A stretch of DNA of 64,000 nucleotides from Tachypleus tridentatus (GCF_004210375.1 NC_134830.1:67310326-67374325), one strand, 5' to 3'. Shown: positions 24,479 through 36,319, numbered from the stretch's first letter. A program made the numbers and translations. Notes: a model not told the origin generated them from the letters alone.

Positions 24479-24702
24479 GGGCTCGGCATGGCCAAGTGGT
24501 TAAACATGCTCGCCCTTTCAGCCGTGGATGTGTTATAATGTGACGGTTAATCTCACTATTCGTTGATAAAAGAGTAGCCCAAGAGTTGGCGGTGGGTGGT
24601 GATGACTAGCTGCCTTCCCTCTAGTCTTACATTGCAAAATAAGGGACGGCTAGTGCAGATAGCCCTCGTGTAGCTTTGCGCGAAATTCAAAAACAAACAA
24701 AC
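24479..24702 (+). repeat. SINE family 1 with deleted tRNA-like middle
   Basis: Forward copy in which the head GGGCTCGGCATGGCCAAGTG and GGTTAA is fused directly to ACATGCTCGCCCTTTCAGCC. The anticodon and T arms, including the B-box, are gone. Core and tail (GCGCGAAATTCAAAAACAAAC) are intact. Without a B-box it should not be able to recruit RNA polymerase III. Confidence 0.92.
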
Positions 24703-24829
24703 ACTTTGTATTCGTGAATTTATCTGACGTAAATATACAAAGAGCTGAAATGTCGGCACACTTTTTTCCCCTGACCATTTTCTTTATCACAAATAAATTA
24801 CAAACACACTTCACTTGTTGTACAAATGC

Positions 24830-25420
24830 TAAATATGTTATACTAGAACGGTTTTAGAGCCTCACCACATCGTTACACTTCATGTCACCACGTTCGTTCA
24901 TGCTCTATCTGCTAGCCATGTATTTTTACAATAGCCAGGCAACGTAGTTTTTATTCAAAAAGACTGCATTCTAAGGCTGTCATGTTTAAAAGCTCACCGC
25001 TCCTCTCTTTGTTCCCCATATCCATCTAATGTACAAAAAACGAGGGTTTTCTACTGCACCTTTCAACAGCCCGATTCAACAGTTATCCACTGGCGCTATA
25101 TCCGGCGATTTGAACTTCATGCCTTCATATGGAGAGTATAAATAACCATTTCATTCCTCAGCTGCTTAAGGCATGCACGGCTGAACAAATACGTCAAGGA
25201 ACCAACTTGTGTACTCATGAATTGTGTCACTTTTCCAGATGGAGATCTTCTTGATTATACTGCCTGGGTATATGGATCTCTTGCCACTGACCTTTGTGTT
25301 CGAGGAATTTCATCTGTTCAAAAACGCCGAACTTTTATTATCATAGCTGAGATATGACTTGTTGTAGGTACTTTTCTGAATGATACTGGTTGCCCAAATT
25401 GATCCATATTATTTTGTTTT
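24830..25420. other. GC-richer patch in the intron, unidentified
   Basis: Less AT-rich than its surroundings, with word use like old coding sequence on either strand (for example GGATATAGCGCCAGTGGATA on the - strand), but broken by many stops. Possibly a decayed transposon or processed pseudogene. No motif recognised. Confidence 0.3.
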
Positions 25421-25674
25421 CCAGAGCCATTAAGTACAAACAGTATCTCTGTATTGGAATTCTTAAATGCATGATCTTAACACAATTCTGTGTTTAAAAA
25501 AATTGAGCTAACAATAATTCCCAGAAACAACAAATTTTCTGTAGCATCACACTTCCTACAAAATGCCAAACATCAAATATACTTTTGGCACATGTCGTTT
25601 CATAGCGATATTATATCGGCTGTGGTTGTCACATGACTTGTTGATTTTCATATTCAAGATCACTTTGTATTTAT

Positions 25675-25794
25675 ATTGTTTGTTTTGAATTAAGCACACA
25701 GTTACACAATGGGCTAATTGTGCTCTACTCACAACGGGTATCAAAACCTTGTTTCTAGCGGTGTGAGTCATACCGCTGTGCCAGTGGGTGGGGA
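25675..25794 (-). repeat. SINE family 2
   Basis: Reverse-complement copy: TGAATTAAGCACACAGTTAC, GGGCTAATTGTGCTCTACTC, ACGGGTATCAAAACC and CATACCGCTGTGCCAGTGGG. A few bases are lost around the anticodon-arm region. Confidence 0.85.
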
Positions 25795-25799
25795 AAATA

Positions 25800-25928
25800 T
25801 TTTGTTTATTTCTTTCAAATTAAGCACAAAGCTACTCGATGAGTTGTCTGTACTCTATCTACTACGGGTATGAAACCTGGTTTCAAGCGTTGTAAGCCCG
25901 CAGACATACTGCTGTGTAACTGGTGGGC
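25800..25928 (-). repeat. SINE family 2, second copy in tandem
   Basis: A second, more diverged reverse-complement copy directly to the right of the first: AAATTAAGCACAAAGCTACT, CTACGGGTATGAAACCTGG, GCCCGCAGACATACTGCTGT. Same orientation with only a few bases between, so either insertion next to an existing tail or a local duplication. Confidence 0.82.
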
Positions 25929-26721
25929 GTTTCTGTGTATTCGTATTCGTGAGAATAAAATTAGTTAATCTGACATAGATACACACAGAGATAAAAACAC
26001 AATTTTTTTTTTTTCTTGCCCTTGTGTCCTTAATGATTCTGTATTATCACAAATCATGTCACATAATGGCAGCATTTGGTAAAAGCCATAAAATATGGTA
26101 ACAAGCAAAAACAACAGTGATACATTTTGCGCAAACACTTTTTTAGAACTTTATACATCACACAAGTACATTTAAGTCCCTCAAAGTTAAGCAGTTACTC
26201 GTGTATCTTGCAAAGAAAGTAGAAACCTCACAATACCATTTAAAAGTTTACTTGATTAACAAAAATATTATCTATTATAAAGAAACAATGTAACAAGACC
26301 TTACTAAGGTCTTAAAAATAATGTCTCTGCGGTGACGCTGTACAAGCTAATCGTCAGACAGTTTTATTTGTCCTTCTAATCAATAATTAAGTCTAAAGTA
26401 ATATTTGCTGTTAAGGTTTTGTATCTATCACCACGGAAACTACAGAAGTAGTAAAATACGTGATTATTAACCACCTAGGACCCACCCCTCATACGTTTCG
26501 GTAGTATTTTATTACGTGTAGTTCCTATAGTTTTTTATTATGAGATTATTAATTGAATATAATTATAATGTTTACATTTCATTAAAAGAGAACAGATTAA
26601 AATTAGTCCTTTACTGAGGTAAAAGTTGAAATAGTGCACAAAGTTTAAGTCTTTATTAGAACTCTTAAAAGATAGAAATGCTTGGAGTTTTGAAGTGTTT
26701 TAGTTACGGTTTCTGGAACGT

Positions 26722-26759
26722 AAATAGCCCTAGAGTAGCTTTGCGCGAAATTCAAAACT
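26722..26759 (+). repeat. SINE family 1, 3'-tail fragment
   Basis: Only the last 38 bases of the SINE (ATAGCCCTAGAGTAGCTTTG then CGCGAAATTCAAAAC), an extremely 5'-truncated copy. Confidence 0.6.
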
Positions 26760-28235
26760 GACCAGCTTCTGAAGTTAAATTGAACTTTATATTTATAAAC
26801 GTACATACATACAAAAATGAGTACCCAGGAACAGCAAGGAAAATTTTATCAACATGAGCTATACAAACATTGGATTAATTTAAATAGAATGACAGTAATT
26901 CATATTTGGAATCATATTTGATGGTTAAAACCACACCTACTCGGATTTCTCATATGAAACCACACATATGTAAACAAAAATATAAAATTAATATAATCAA
27001 ATTTGCAACTCTCTTTACTTGACAATGTATTGCTGGTAAAATACAGTCCGCTCATTGGAGTCTTATATCACTAATCGAAAGCTGGTCATGGGTGTTGTTG
27101 ATGACAGCCATCCTTACAAAAAAAGAATTCAAAATTTGGGATGGTTATCGCATATAGTACTTTGTACGTACATCCCGAAACAATCAATTTCTTCGTTTAG
27201 TTACAAGTTCCTAACTTGTTGAGAAAGTTTGTTATTACTATTATTCATCAGTTGGAAAATGTTATCTAATTAGTTTGGTGTTGAAAATATGTGATGATAC
27301 ATCATCTTTCAAACTCAAGCAACCGATTGATTTAATTGTACAGATCAATCTACGGTTTATCTTTACAGTTTGGTGCTTATTATAATTTGAATTGACCATA
27401 TGTGAAGACTATGTAATTCAGTTAGCAGAGTAAGTCACTAAAATCACCCTACTTCTCTTAGTTATTCAGGTTTTGAAACAGGTCTCTTATCCTAGTGCTT
27501 GACATTCGTTTATTAAGTTGTATTAGAATATGCCATCTAACGTATTGCATTACATTCACCAAACTTACAGTATTATACTTAATTTCATGTATTTCACTCA
27601 TAACTCTAATTATGTGACTTAAACATATTACACTGAACTCGATTATTCAGATCTAGAATAAGCTGCATAAGTTATTGCACTATTCACCACGTTCAGAACA
27701 GATAATATATTTTAGTGAATAGCTCACTTTGTCTGTTATTTTAATACCAATGTTTCAAATCTAGCATAAGTCGTATAAGCTATTACACTCTTCGCCAATT
27801 TTAAGAATAGATCGTTTATTTTGAATAGCTCACTTAGCCTACTGCCTTAATATCAGGGTTTCAGATCTAAAACTAACTCCATTAGCTCAGTAAAATAAAC
27901 TTCGATTATTCAGTTATCTAGAATGATATTTCGCTGTTTACTGTGCTGCTTTTGGAGTTTGAGACCCAGAATTGATCATCTAATCAAAGGTATTATTCTC
28001 AGAGGTTCAGACTTTTAAAATTCACTTACTTTATCATACCACCTTTGGTATTTTAAATCCATAATAAATTACTTAACCTAATTTCTCTAGTTCATTAGTA
28101 CATTGTATTGTGATTTTCGTATCTATAGAATAAGCCACTGCACTCATTGCTTCAGATTTACAAGAATAAACCACTTAATCCTCAGTATGATCAGTTACAA
28201 AATCTGTTGCTTAACTTCTCGTAGAGGTTTACGGT

Positions 28236-28488
28236 TTGTTTGTTTGTTTTGAATTTCGCGCATAGCTACCCTAATTTAGCAGTGTAAGACTGGAGGGAAG
28301 GGAGCTAGTCATCACCACCCACCGCCAACTATGGGGCTACTCTTTTAACAACGAATAGTGGGATTGACCGTCACATTATGACGCCCCCACGGCTGAAAGG
28401 GCGAGCATGTTTGGCGCGACGGGGATGCGAACCCGCGACCCTCGAATTACGAGTCGAACGCCTTTACACGCTTGGCTATGTCGGGCCC
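28236..28488 (-). repeat. SINE family 1 with 13-bp target-site duplication
   Basis: Reverse-complement copy flanked by the exact repeat AGAGGTTTACGGT (28223-28235 and 28489-28501). About 30 bp of the tail-proximal block is deleted (GCGCATAGCTACCC continues directly to TAATTTAGCAG). It lies about 480 bp upstream of coding exon 2. Confidence 0.95.
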
Positions 28489-28788
28489 AGAGGTTTACGG
28501 TAATTCCCTTTTGCTACAATTTGTTGGATAAGTTGCATGCGTAAGTTTCTCAGCACATCAGACAAAACCTTTTACAGTCATAATTTTAGTCTAAGTTACG
28601 GCAATTACTTACCGACATAATTTCAGCAACACAAATGAGAAGTGTAATGATGGCTAAATTAAGAACCCTAAACTTTATTTTCATATGTTTGATATAGCCT
28701 ACGTGGAAGTTGAACATCCATATTAAAACTATTTAAATTGCTACTATCTGGAATTGTACAGATTACTATTTGCTACCATGAGAAAGCT

Positions 28789-28897
28789 TGTTTATTTGTT
28801 TTGTAGTTAAGTACCAAGCTACACAATGTAACTCTCTGATGAAAACAGCTCAAATAGTAAATTGAGTAACTTTGTGCTTAACAAAAACAAACAAACA
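28789..28897. repeat. Two SINE family 2 tails in opposite orientation
   Basis: AGTTAAGTACCAAGCTACAC (tail in - sense) faces GAGTAACTTTGTGCTTAACA (tail in + sense) with about 35 bp between. A small foldback of SINE 3' ends close to the exon 2 acceptor. Confidence 0.6.
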
Positions 28898-28982
28898 TGA
28901 TTATGTCGTGCCCAGATTTTTTATTTTGAGAAGAGATAGTCAGTATGAAGTAATACATAAACTTAGAATTTGTTTCTTACAG

Positions 28983-29839
28983 GCGAGAAACTGAATGAAA
29001 ATATTCTGCTCGACTTCTATCATCCCCAGAGCCGCTCCCAACGGCTTCGTGTGGCTTCCGCAAATCTATGGATCCAACTCCGCCAAAAATTTCCGACAAC
29101 TTCAGATGAGTTACCACCCAGAAACAATCTAACGTTATATGTATTCCAGGTGGATCGTACCCCAAACAGTAGTGTGAATACCCTGAGATGGCTACAGTCC
29201 CATGATGTTGATTCGTTTGAATTTGGATGGCAGAGATTCAACCTACTCCTTCCGGTACGAGAATGGTTTTCTAAACCAGAAAGTAAAAAATTAACTCTTC
29301 TTGTGGACTGTAGTGGTTGTGGCTCAACTGTAGAACCTGTTCTTTTCACTGGCGTAAACAGGATCGAAAGGAGAGGTCATCGAAGAAGACACCGCCATTC
29401 TCACAGGCATCATCATCCTCCCACACCCGGTATCAGACCCTTCTTAACATTAACTACAGAACCCATACCTCGACGGAGAACCAGGAGATACGCTCTCACG
29501 TGTAACGCCCACACCACTCAATGCTGTAAACAAAGCCTCTGGGTTAGTTTCAAACAGCTGAACTGGGATGATTGGATCATGTGGCCAAGAGGATACAGCG
29601 CTAATTACTGCGTGGGGGAGTGTGGTCGATCCCCACTGACGCCAGACTTATTTCCGGATCGCTATTATTATTCTCAAGTTTTAGATGAATACCGTCGGAA
29701 AAATCCATTTGCATCCATCACTCCTTGCTGTGCTCCAACAAAGTTGACAAAAATGTCAATAGTGTATATTGATGGAGACCGAAACATTTACAAGGCCGAT
29801 CTTCCAAATATGAAGGTGGAGGAATGTGGTTGCACATAG
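28983..29839 (+). CDS. Activin / inhibin-beta-like TGF-beta ligand, coding exon 2 (prodomain end and mature domain)
   Basis: Completes the ligand. Residues 139-306 finish the prodomain: the ANLWIQLRQK beta-strand region, sites NLT and NSS for N-glycosylation, a second CxxC (CSGC, 247-250), a striking Arg/His-rich stretch (264-283), then IRPFLTL and the furin-type site RRRTRR. The mature domain is residues 307-422 (116 residues), with nine cysteines at 311, 318, 319, 347, 351, 386, 387, 419 and 421. Nine rather than seven, with the extra first and CC pair, is the activin/TGF-beta-type knot. Signature stretches are VSFKQLNWDDWI, GYSANYCVGEC, PCCAPTKL and VEECGCT, so this is inhibin-beta/Activin-beta class rather than BMP. 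Odd: Trp-Pro-Arg where relatives usually have Ala-Pro-x in the WIxxPxGY motif. The secreted dimer would be expected to act through type I/II Ser/Thr kinase receptors and Smad2/3-type signalling (family knowledge). The paralogue identity is not settled, so no symbol is given. Confidence 0.95.
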
Positions 29840-29936
29840 TAATAACTGTAAATAGTTTGAAAATCCGTCCTAGTACAGTGTCGATAAATTGAAAGGTAAT
29901 AGCTCGAATGGTTTCTGGTTCGTCTTTCGGTTCCAA

Positions 29937-29942
29937 AATAAA
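29937..29942 (+). promoter_or_regulatory. Polyadenylation signal AATAAA of the activin-like gene
   Basis: First AATAAA after the stop codon, 98 bp downstream, in CAAAATAAAAG. The spacing would give a short 3' UTR of about 120 bp. Later AATAAA-like hexamers exist (for example at about 30221), so a longer alternative 3' UTR is possible. Confidence 0.6.
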
Positions 29943-32036
29943 AGTGATATTATATTTTGCTGAGTTAGATCAGGTCAGAAGCCAATCTCAGCTCTGGTTG
30001 CGGGTGATTTTGAATCTTTGAATTAGTCCAAGACGTACTGTGATAGTTTGTGGTGCCTTTGTTTTACACGTCATGAAAACAAAAATGTTATTCTCCAATG
30101 CTACGTTTTCGCTCGAATTTCTGTTCATGGTATACCATCTAACAAATTCAGAATTTTACCTTTGCTTAAAGAGGCCAGTAAAGTCTTATATTTGAAATTC
30201 TCATTATAGCTGTACTCATAAATAAATGGCTTGTTTGGTTTTATAAACTCTAATTAAAGCCCGACAATCACGAAATATTTTTTTCATAAGGTATATTAAA
30301 TATGTTTTATTTAATCATGACATCCCTGATATTTAGTAACTCAAAGCCAGAACAGGAAACTTGCTACATATCATTAATCCTTAAACGGCGGCCATCTTCA
30401 ATTGATTCTGCCACATACAACATTCCTGCTTTTTAAGGGTTAATTACTAAGCTAGTTAAACTATATAAAAACTTAAGCAAAGAGAGTTTTAAAACAGATT
30501 ATGCAAAAATCCCACCGTCTGAAATTTCTTTTAAAATTATAACATTCACAGCCGATGTTAGTAATACTGCCTCCTTCGTTGAATCTGTTATCAAACGTTA
30601 TTACAAGTGTCTTAGTAAGGCAATATCCATTCTAGCTCACCTAGTGGCACATTATTCAGAATCTTGCCAATAGGTAAGACGTACGAATCATATACTTATA
30701 ATTAAAAGTTCTTATACAGCTTATGATCATTAATAACTGTAAGACAAAAACAATTAAGACTGTGGAATAATTTTGGATATAAACTTAACATGACCACCAA
30801 ATATCTTGCACAATACTTATTAAATCTAACTTGTAATCAGTATCTATAGCGTTGATCATTTAACAAAGAGAGAATTATAAGTCTAGTTTTTGAGCGATAT
30901 TAACTCGTAATTGTTAAAAAATCGGCATATTTATAGATATATATCTAAATTCACTGCATTATTGGTTCTACGTTATTACCAAGTAACATAGGTGTTTTTA
31001 TTGTTTCATAATTTATTTGTTTTTACTGATTCTTTGCTTGCCAATTTGATTAGTGTTCATAACGGTATAATGCATCATGCCATGTATTCTGTATGAACAG
31101 TGACATCTCCAAGTTTTAGTATAAAGCTTTCAGAAGGCGAAAATACCTTTTCTCTAAAGGCTAAAACTCACTCTCTTATGTCCTGAAATCGTTCACGAAG
31201 TTTTTGAAAATTCAAAGCTACAATGAGACTTGAGAAAGCCAATGACTGATATATTCGTAATGCTTACTAAAGCTAGTCATTCCACGCAATACAGGCTACA
31301 GAATTTGGAAGTGAGAACATGGTATTCAAAAGTGCAGCTTGGGAATATTTTAAAAATATTTTACTAACATCTCAAAACAAATTAGTTGTGCGCTTATCTT
31401 AAATAAGAGTCATTAGCTAACAGGTAGTTAAAAGTTTGCTAATAACTGGAGCATTGTGGATCTTGTTGGTAAAAACAAACTGAAAAGTTGAAGTGAAGAA
31501 CTAAAGAGATAAACTAGACGTGTAACAAAACAAAATACACGCATACACACACATTTATAGATATATAACAAACGTAATGCAAAAATACCACTATCAATAA
31601 AAGCAGGAGGCTTAAATTAGTGGAATAATAACTGAACGTATGGGTGAACTATATAAAACAAATGTAACTTAAATATACTGGTTCGCTGGCCTTAAGACAA
31701 GATGAAGTACACATCATGATGTCACTGGTGAAGATCGGGACAAGATGTTCTGAAAAAACAACTACAAAACACAAGGCAAACTTCAAATTTATTTCAAAGC
31801 CAGTTAGGATCGAAAGGATAGAAACTGAATGTACTATTTACTCATGTGCCTGTAGGAAATAAATGAAAGGTGGACATCAAAACAATGACCATTTCTCTTA
31901 CAGATGAATAAGTTAATATCAAATTATCACTCTTTTTTATTTCTCTTTCCAATAAAGCTACGATTCTAAGAAAGCTATTTTTACATGTTGATTTCAGTGT
32001 TTATATTCCAATACTGAACCAAGAACTCACAAATGA
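29943..32036. other. Non-coding, no recognised gene
   Basis: AT-rich downstream region of the activin-like gene. No open frame of note, no SINE with recognisable ends, no RNA gene. Part of it may be an extended 3' UTR. Confidence 0.5.
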
Positions 32037-33395
32037 GATAATGTTTTTATAGAGATGTAGTTAGGAGGAAGTAAACCTACCACAACTGAAATAGATCACT
32101 GAATAATGTTTTTATACAGATATAGTTAGGAGGAAGTAAACCTACTCCAGCTGAATTAGATCGTAGAATAATGTCTTTATAGAGATATAGTTAGGAAGAA
32201 GTAAATCTACTTCCCTACTTCAGCTGAATTAGATCGTAGAATAATGTTTTTATTGAGATAGATATAGTTAGGAAAAAGTAAATCTACTTCAACTGAAATA
32301 GATCGTAGAATAATGTTTTTATAGAGATATAGTTAGGAAGAAGTAAACCTACTTCCCTACTTCAGCTGAATTAGATCGTAGAATAATGTTTTTATTGAGA
32401 TAGATATAGTTAGGAAAAAGTAAATCTACTTCAACTGAAATAAATCGTAGAGTAATGTCTTTATAGAGATATAATTAGGAGGAAATAAACCTACCACAAC
32501 TGAAACAGATCGTAGAATAATGTTTTTATAGAGAAATAGTTGGGCCCGGCATGGCCTAGAGCGTTAAGGCGTGCGCTTCGTAATCTGAGGGTCGCGGGTT
32601 CGCATCCCCGTCGCGCCAAACATGCTCGCCCTCCCAGCCGTGGGGGCGTTATAATGTTACGGTCAATCCCACTATTCATTGGTAAAAGAGTAGCCCAAGA
32701 GTTGGCGGTGGGTGGTGATGACTAGCTGCCTTCCCTCTAGTCTTACACTGCTAAATTAGGGACGGCTAGCACAGATAGCCCTCGAGTAGCTTTGTGCGAA
32801 ATTCCAAAAAACAAACAAAACAAGAGAAATAGTTAGGAGGTAGTAAACCTACCACAACTGAAATAAATCGTAGAATAATGTTTTTATAGAGATATAGTTA
32901 GAAGGAAGTAAACCTGCCACAACTGAAACAGATCGTAAAATAATGTTTTTATAGAGAAATAGTTAGGAGAAAATAAACCTACCACAACTGAAACAGATCG
33001 TAGAATAATGTTTTTATAGAGATATAGTTATGAGGAAATAAACCTACCACAACTGAAATAAATCGTAGAATAATGTTTTTATAGAGATATAGTTAGAAGG
33101 AAGTAAACATGCCACAACTGAAACAGATCGTAAAATAATGTTTTTATAGAGAAATAGTTAGGAGAAAATAAACCTACCACAACTGAAACAGATCGTAGAA
33201 TAATGTTTTTATAGAGATATAGTTATGAGGAAATAAACCTACCACAACTGAAATAGATCGTAGAATAATGTTTTATAGAGATATAGTTAGGAGGAAATAA
33301 ACCTACCACAACTGAAACAGATCGTAGAATAATGTTTTATAGAGATATAGTTAGGAGGAAGCAAACCTACCACAAGTGAACAAATCGTAGGATGA
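32037..33395. repeat. 65-bp minisatellite, about 16 copies, split by a SINE
   Basis: Tandem array of a roughly 65-bp unit (AATAATGTTTTTATAGAGAT, ATAGTTAGGAGGAAGTAAAC, CTACCACAACTGAAATAGAT then CGTAG). About eight units lie left and eight right of an inserted SINE (32542-32822). There is higher-order structure. Units near 32190-32316 and 32325-32450 repeat as a variant dimer with the same insertions (CTTCCCTACTTCAG, GATAGATATAG). 32875-33069 recurs almost unchanged as 33070-33264, a duplicated trimer. Copy number is counted by eye. Confidence 0.95.
32542..32822 (+). repeat. SINE family 1, full length, 12-bp target-site duplication, inside minisatellite
   Basis: Forward copy from GGGCCCGGCATGGCCTAGAG to the tail GTGCGAAATTCCAAAAAACA. 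It is flanked by exact AGAGAAATAGTT (32530-32541 and 32823-32834), which is minisatellite unit sequence. The B-box GGGTTCGCATCCC and core are well preserved, so this is one of the younger copies. Open frames called across it are SINE sequence. Confidence 0.97.
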
Positions 33396-36319
33396 GCACT
33401 TGGTATAACTTAATCTTTTTTTTTTTTTTTTGTCTGGCTATTTGTAAGGATTAGAAAAGACTTGAAACTTTCCTTGGTCATAATGATTTGTTAGACAGTA
33501 TATAAGTGAAAATTAATATCTCGTCGGTAATTTATTTTTTTAATAGAATACGTCATACTTAGTGTTGTAAAGTGCATTTTGTTGCACGTGATTTTAGTAT
33601 CAATGCTAAATTGTGAGGCGATAATTAAATCAAAACATGTGAAATGCCCTGTGATATTCTGTTGTGGATAAAATTCAGTGTATCGTTGGTGTAGAATTTT
33701 GAATAAAAGCTTTTGCTTGTGTAGGAATAACTCTTTTATTTTATATTTGGCTTTTAACTTACTGCCTCTTAAAATGCTTCTAAAGGAAGAAAATAGAAAC
33801 GATAATACTACAAATGATGAGTGTTATGTTTAAATGATTAATTACTGATAATTTTAAAAAATATAAAGGTAGCAAAGACGCAGCCGTAGTAGTGAGTGAG
33901 CCTAGTCTGTATTAAAAACCAACAAACAAGAAAACACTCTATCACTTAGAGAGAAAGAATTTCAAGTGAGGAAAAACAAAGGAAGTGAAACACTTTATGC
34001 TAGGTTATCAACAATTAATAGAATAGCATTATTATTTAAAACATCTTAACAAAAGTTTGCATATAACCAAAACGGAATTTTTAGAGTGGACATTCATCTG
34101 TTAAATAATGCATCAAAGTTCATCGTATAGAGCATCCTTTCTTACGCAGCTCAAAACAGAAATAATTTATCCAAAAATATTGGTAAAAAAAGATAAAATT
34201 CAATTAAGACTTGCTCTGACTGAAGATTCGTTGTTGTTGTTTTTTTAACCACTGCTATAGAGTTTATAAGCATTTTCTTAATATTCGTATGGATAATTTT
34301 AGAATTGGTTAAACTACATTTCATCTCAGTACTAGCTTTATTTGTTTGTGTTAACATTTTTCGCCATATTTTATTTTGAGCTAATACATTAGAGGAAGAC
34401 CTTTCACGTTTCTTTTTATTAGTGCAAAACTACATAATAGGCAATCTGTATCATTGATTAGTGAGATTTGACTGTTATTGTTATGGCGCTCCTAATCTTA
34501 AGGTGTATAGATGTTTGAATTCCGGTGAGTGAAATACAAATTGGCATTTGTATTTTACCATTTAAAGCACGTCCGAAGGTCAATATGTCTTCCACTTTGG
34601 AAGGTAATTGGTAGAGATAAATAATTATTATTAACGGTGAGTTAGTTTAACACATGCTTATCATTAACGTTAAAACAAATTTAATTTATTCATATGTAAG
34701 ATTAGAATATTCGATAACGTCTTAAAATGTTCTAAGTGTAAGAAATAAAGAAACACATTGTTTTAGGTCATGCTTATTTAAGACATTTTTGTCTTGTTTC
34801 TGAATGGGTATTGTAATATATATTATTTTAATTGTTACAAATCTTGAATACGTCAGAAATCCTTCAAAAAGGTGTTTCTTTATTATATGTTATTGCATAT
34901 CTGATGTGATATGCAGAAAGTACTTTTAACCAATGTTTCTTAGGAAGCTTAAAAATGATAATCTTTGAAATTATACATAAAAATATATTGATAGAATCAG
35001 TTGTTAATTCTAAAATAAAAGGTTAAGGAAAACACCATGTTTCGCGAATTCATTAAGGTCTTAAAACGCTAGAAATAATATTTTATCCAGGTCATTAGGA
35101 AACTTTAATATTAATCTTCTTAATAACTACTAAACTGTAATAACTTTAAAACTTTAAAATCTAATTGTTCGGCAATTGTTTGGAGAAGGTAAGCAGTTAT
35201 GTCACTTTGGGACAAAGTAAATGACTTCCAAAGCTATTTGTTATTGTTTTCTTTTTTTTACAAATATGATTTACAACTCAATAAACACCAGTCACATTCA
35301 GGAGAATAACTCAAAAAATTCATAGAAACTGATATATACATTTGACCAACGGAAAAATACAATTAGTTTGTTTTCAGTATGAAAGGAAACTTTAATATGT
35401 TATGATTGAAGATGGGTGTATAATTTATCAAGTACAGAAACGATCCAAGTATACCAAAGAAATAAGATGACTATAACCCATAACAGAGGTATTTATGATT
35501 TTATAAGCCGTCTACAAATACACATCTGATAAATACATGCATATTATACGTGCTTTTAACAGCCGTGTATTAATTAAGAACGTTAACCATATGCTCTTAA
35601 ATATTATCATTTCTTACAGATACTGCTGTTTTTGGGTCGAAACCAAATTTATTTTGAAATGTATCCTTTGTCATTTTCATACGTTTTTATGTTATATTAT
35701 TACTAAAAATAACTATCCACGTAACTTCATTAAGAATATTACTAAAGTTCACAAGAGAAAAACCTCTGATTTTTTTTTGCTATATTCTGAAATAATAATA
35801 AGAAATAACACAAGTTTAATATTGCAAAAAAAGCAGGTTAGACTCCAGTTAAGAGAGTTATATATTTATAATACGTTCATTGACTTACGAAATAAGTTTC
35901 CGTCGAAAGTAATGGAAGCTAGTACGCCACAGAAGAGTAAGAGAAGAACTGACGACTTCCTTAAACGTAAGAGATGAGCTTACATTTTTGTTATTTTAAT
36001 AGTTTAGGTATGCAAGAATAACCATGAAAGTCCAAATGATCCTTTGTTGTCTATAAACCTTCTTTGTTCGTCTGCTGCCGAGACAACTTTGGGAAACAGG
36101 CTATTACTCCAGTTATTGGGTTAACCTATAAAACATTTTATTACAATTCTTTTCCCAATTAATATTTTAACTTTGTCCAACACATGCCATACAGGTTCTT
36201 AAATTATTTTCCTACTGGCGTCACTTTGTTTTAAAACTTTCAAAATGTTTACATCAGATAGATTAGATATAGCATATTTGCCATACTTGACGCGCAAGCT
36301 TGGTTGGCTAGGATCCAAT
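33396..36319. other. Non-coding apart from one doubtful ORF
   Basis: AT-rich DNA starting with a poly-T tract (33415-33431). No repeat with recognisable ends except a faint family 2 tail (about 34410-34470, AGTGCAAAACTACATAATAG). It contains the doubtful ORF at 35537-35977. Confidence 0.45.
35537..35977 (+). CDS. Hypothetical ORF, 146 aa, doubtful
   Basis: The longest ATG-started open frame in the window that is not explained by a gene or transposon. The product is rich in Ile, Asn, Lys, Phe and Cys (CFWVETKFILKCILCHFH near residue 32-49), and ends in a strongly basic tail (KSKRRTDDFLKRKR) that would pass as a nuclear localisation signal. No known domain recognised. Base composition is as AT-rich as the surroundings. 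A rough estimate for such AT-rich DNA leaves a non-negligible chance of an ORF this long arising at random. No splice or promoter evidence. Could be spurious, or a decayed element's frame. Confidence 0.15.
   Translation: MHIIRAFNSRVLIKNVNHMLLNIIISYRYCCFWVETKFILKCILCHFHTFLCYIITKNNYPRNFIKNITKVHKRKTSDFFLLYSEIIIRNNTSLILQKKQVRLQLRELYIYNTFIDLRNKFPSKVMEASTPQKSKRRTDDFLKRKR

Larger units (their letters stand above)
16452..28982 (+). other. Intron of the activin-like gene (12.5 kb)
   Basis: It begins GTAAGT after CCAG and ends TTTGTTTCTTACAG, both good splice consensus. It is a phase-1 intron inside the prodomain, and the reading frame is restored exactly. Its content is mobile-element debris: family 1 and family 2 SINEs, a foldback repeat and a CACTG-ended DNA transposon derivative. 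The stretches 16610-17930, 18780-20100, 21130-22270 and 26760-28220 have no recognisable exon. Additional micro-exons cannot be excluded, but none is needed for a continuous protein. Confidence 0.85.

Noticed and set aside
29317-29505. Overlapping ORFs around 28977-29505 on both strands
   Set aside because: Shadow frames of the activin-like exon 2, whose frame alone shows family motifs.
32037-33395. CRISPR-like or regulatory repeat array
   Set aside because: Units are contiguous 65-mers without unique spacers in a eukaryotic genome, so this is a minisatellite.
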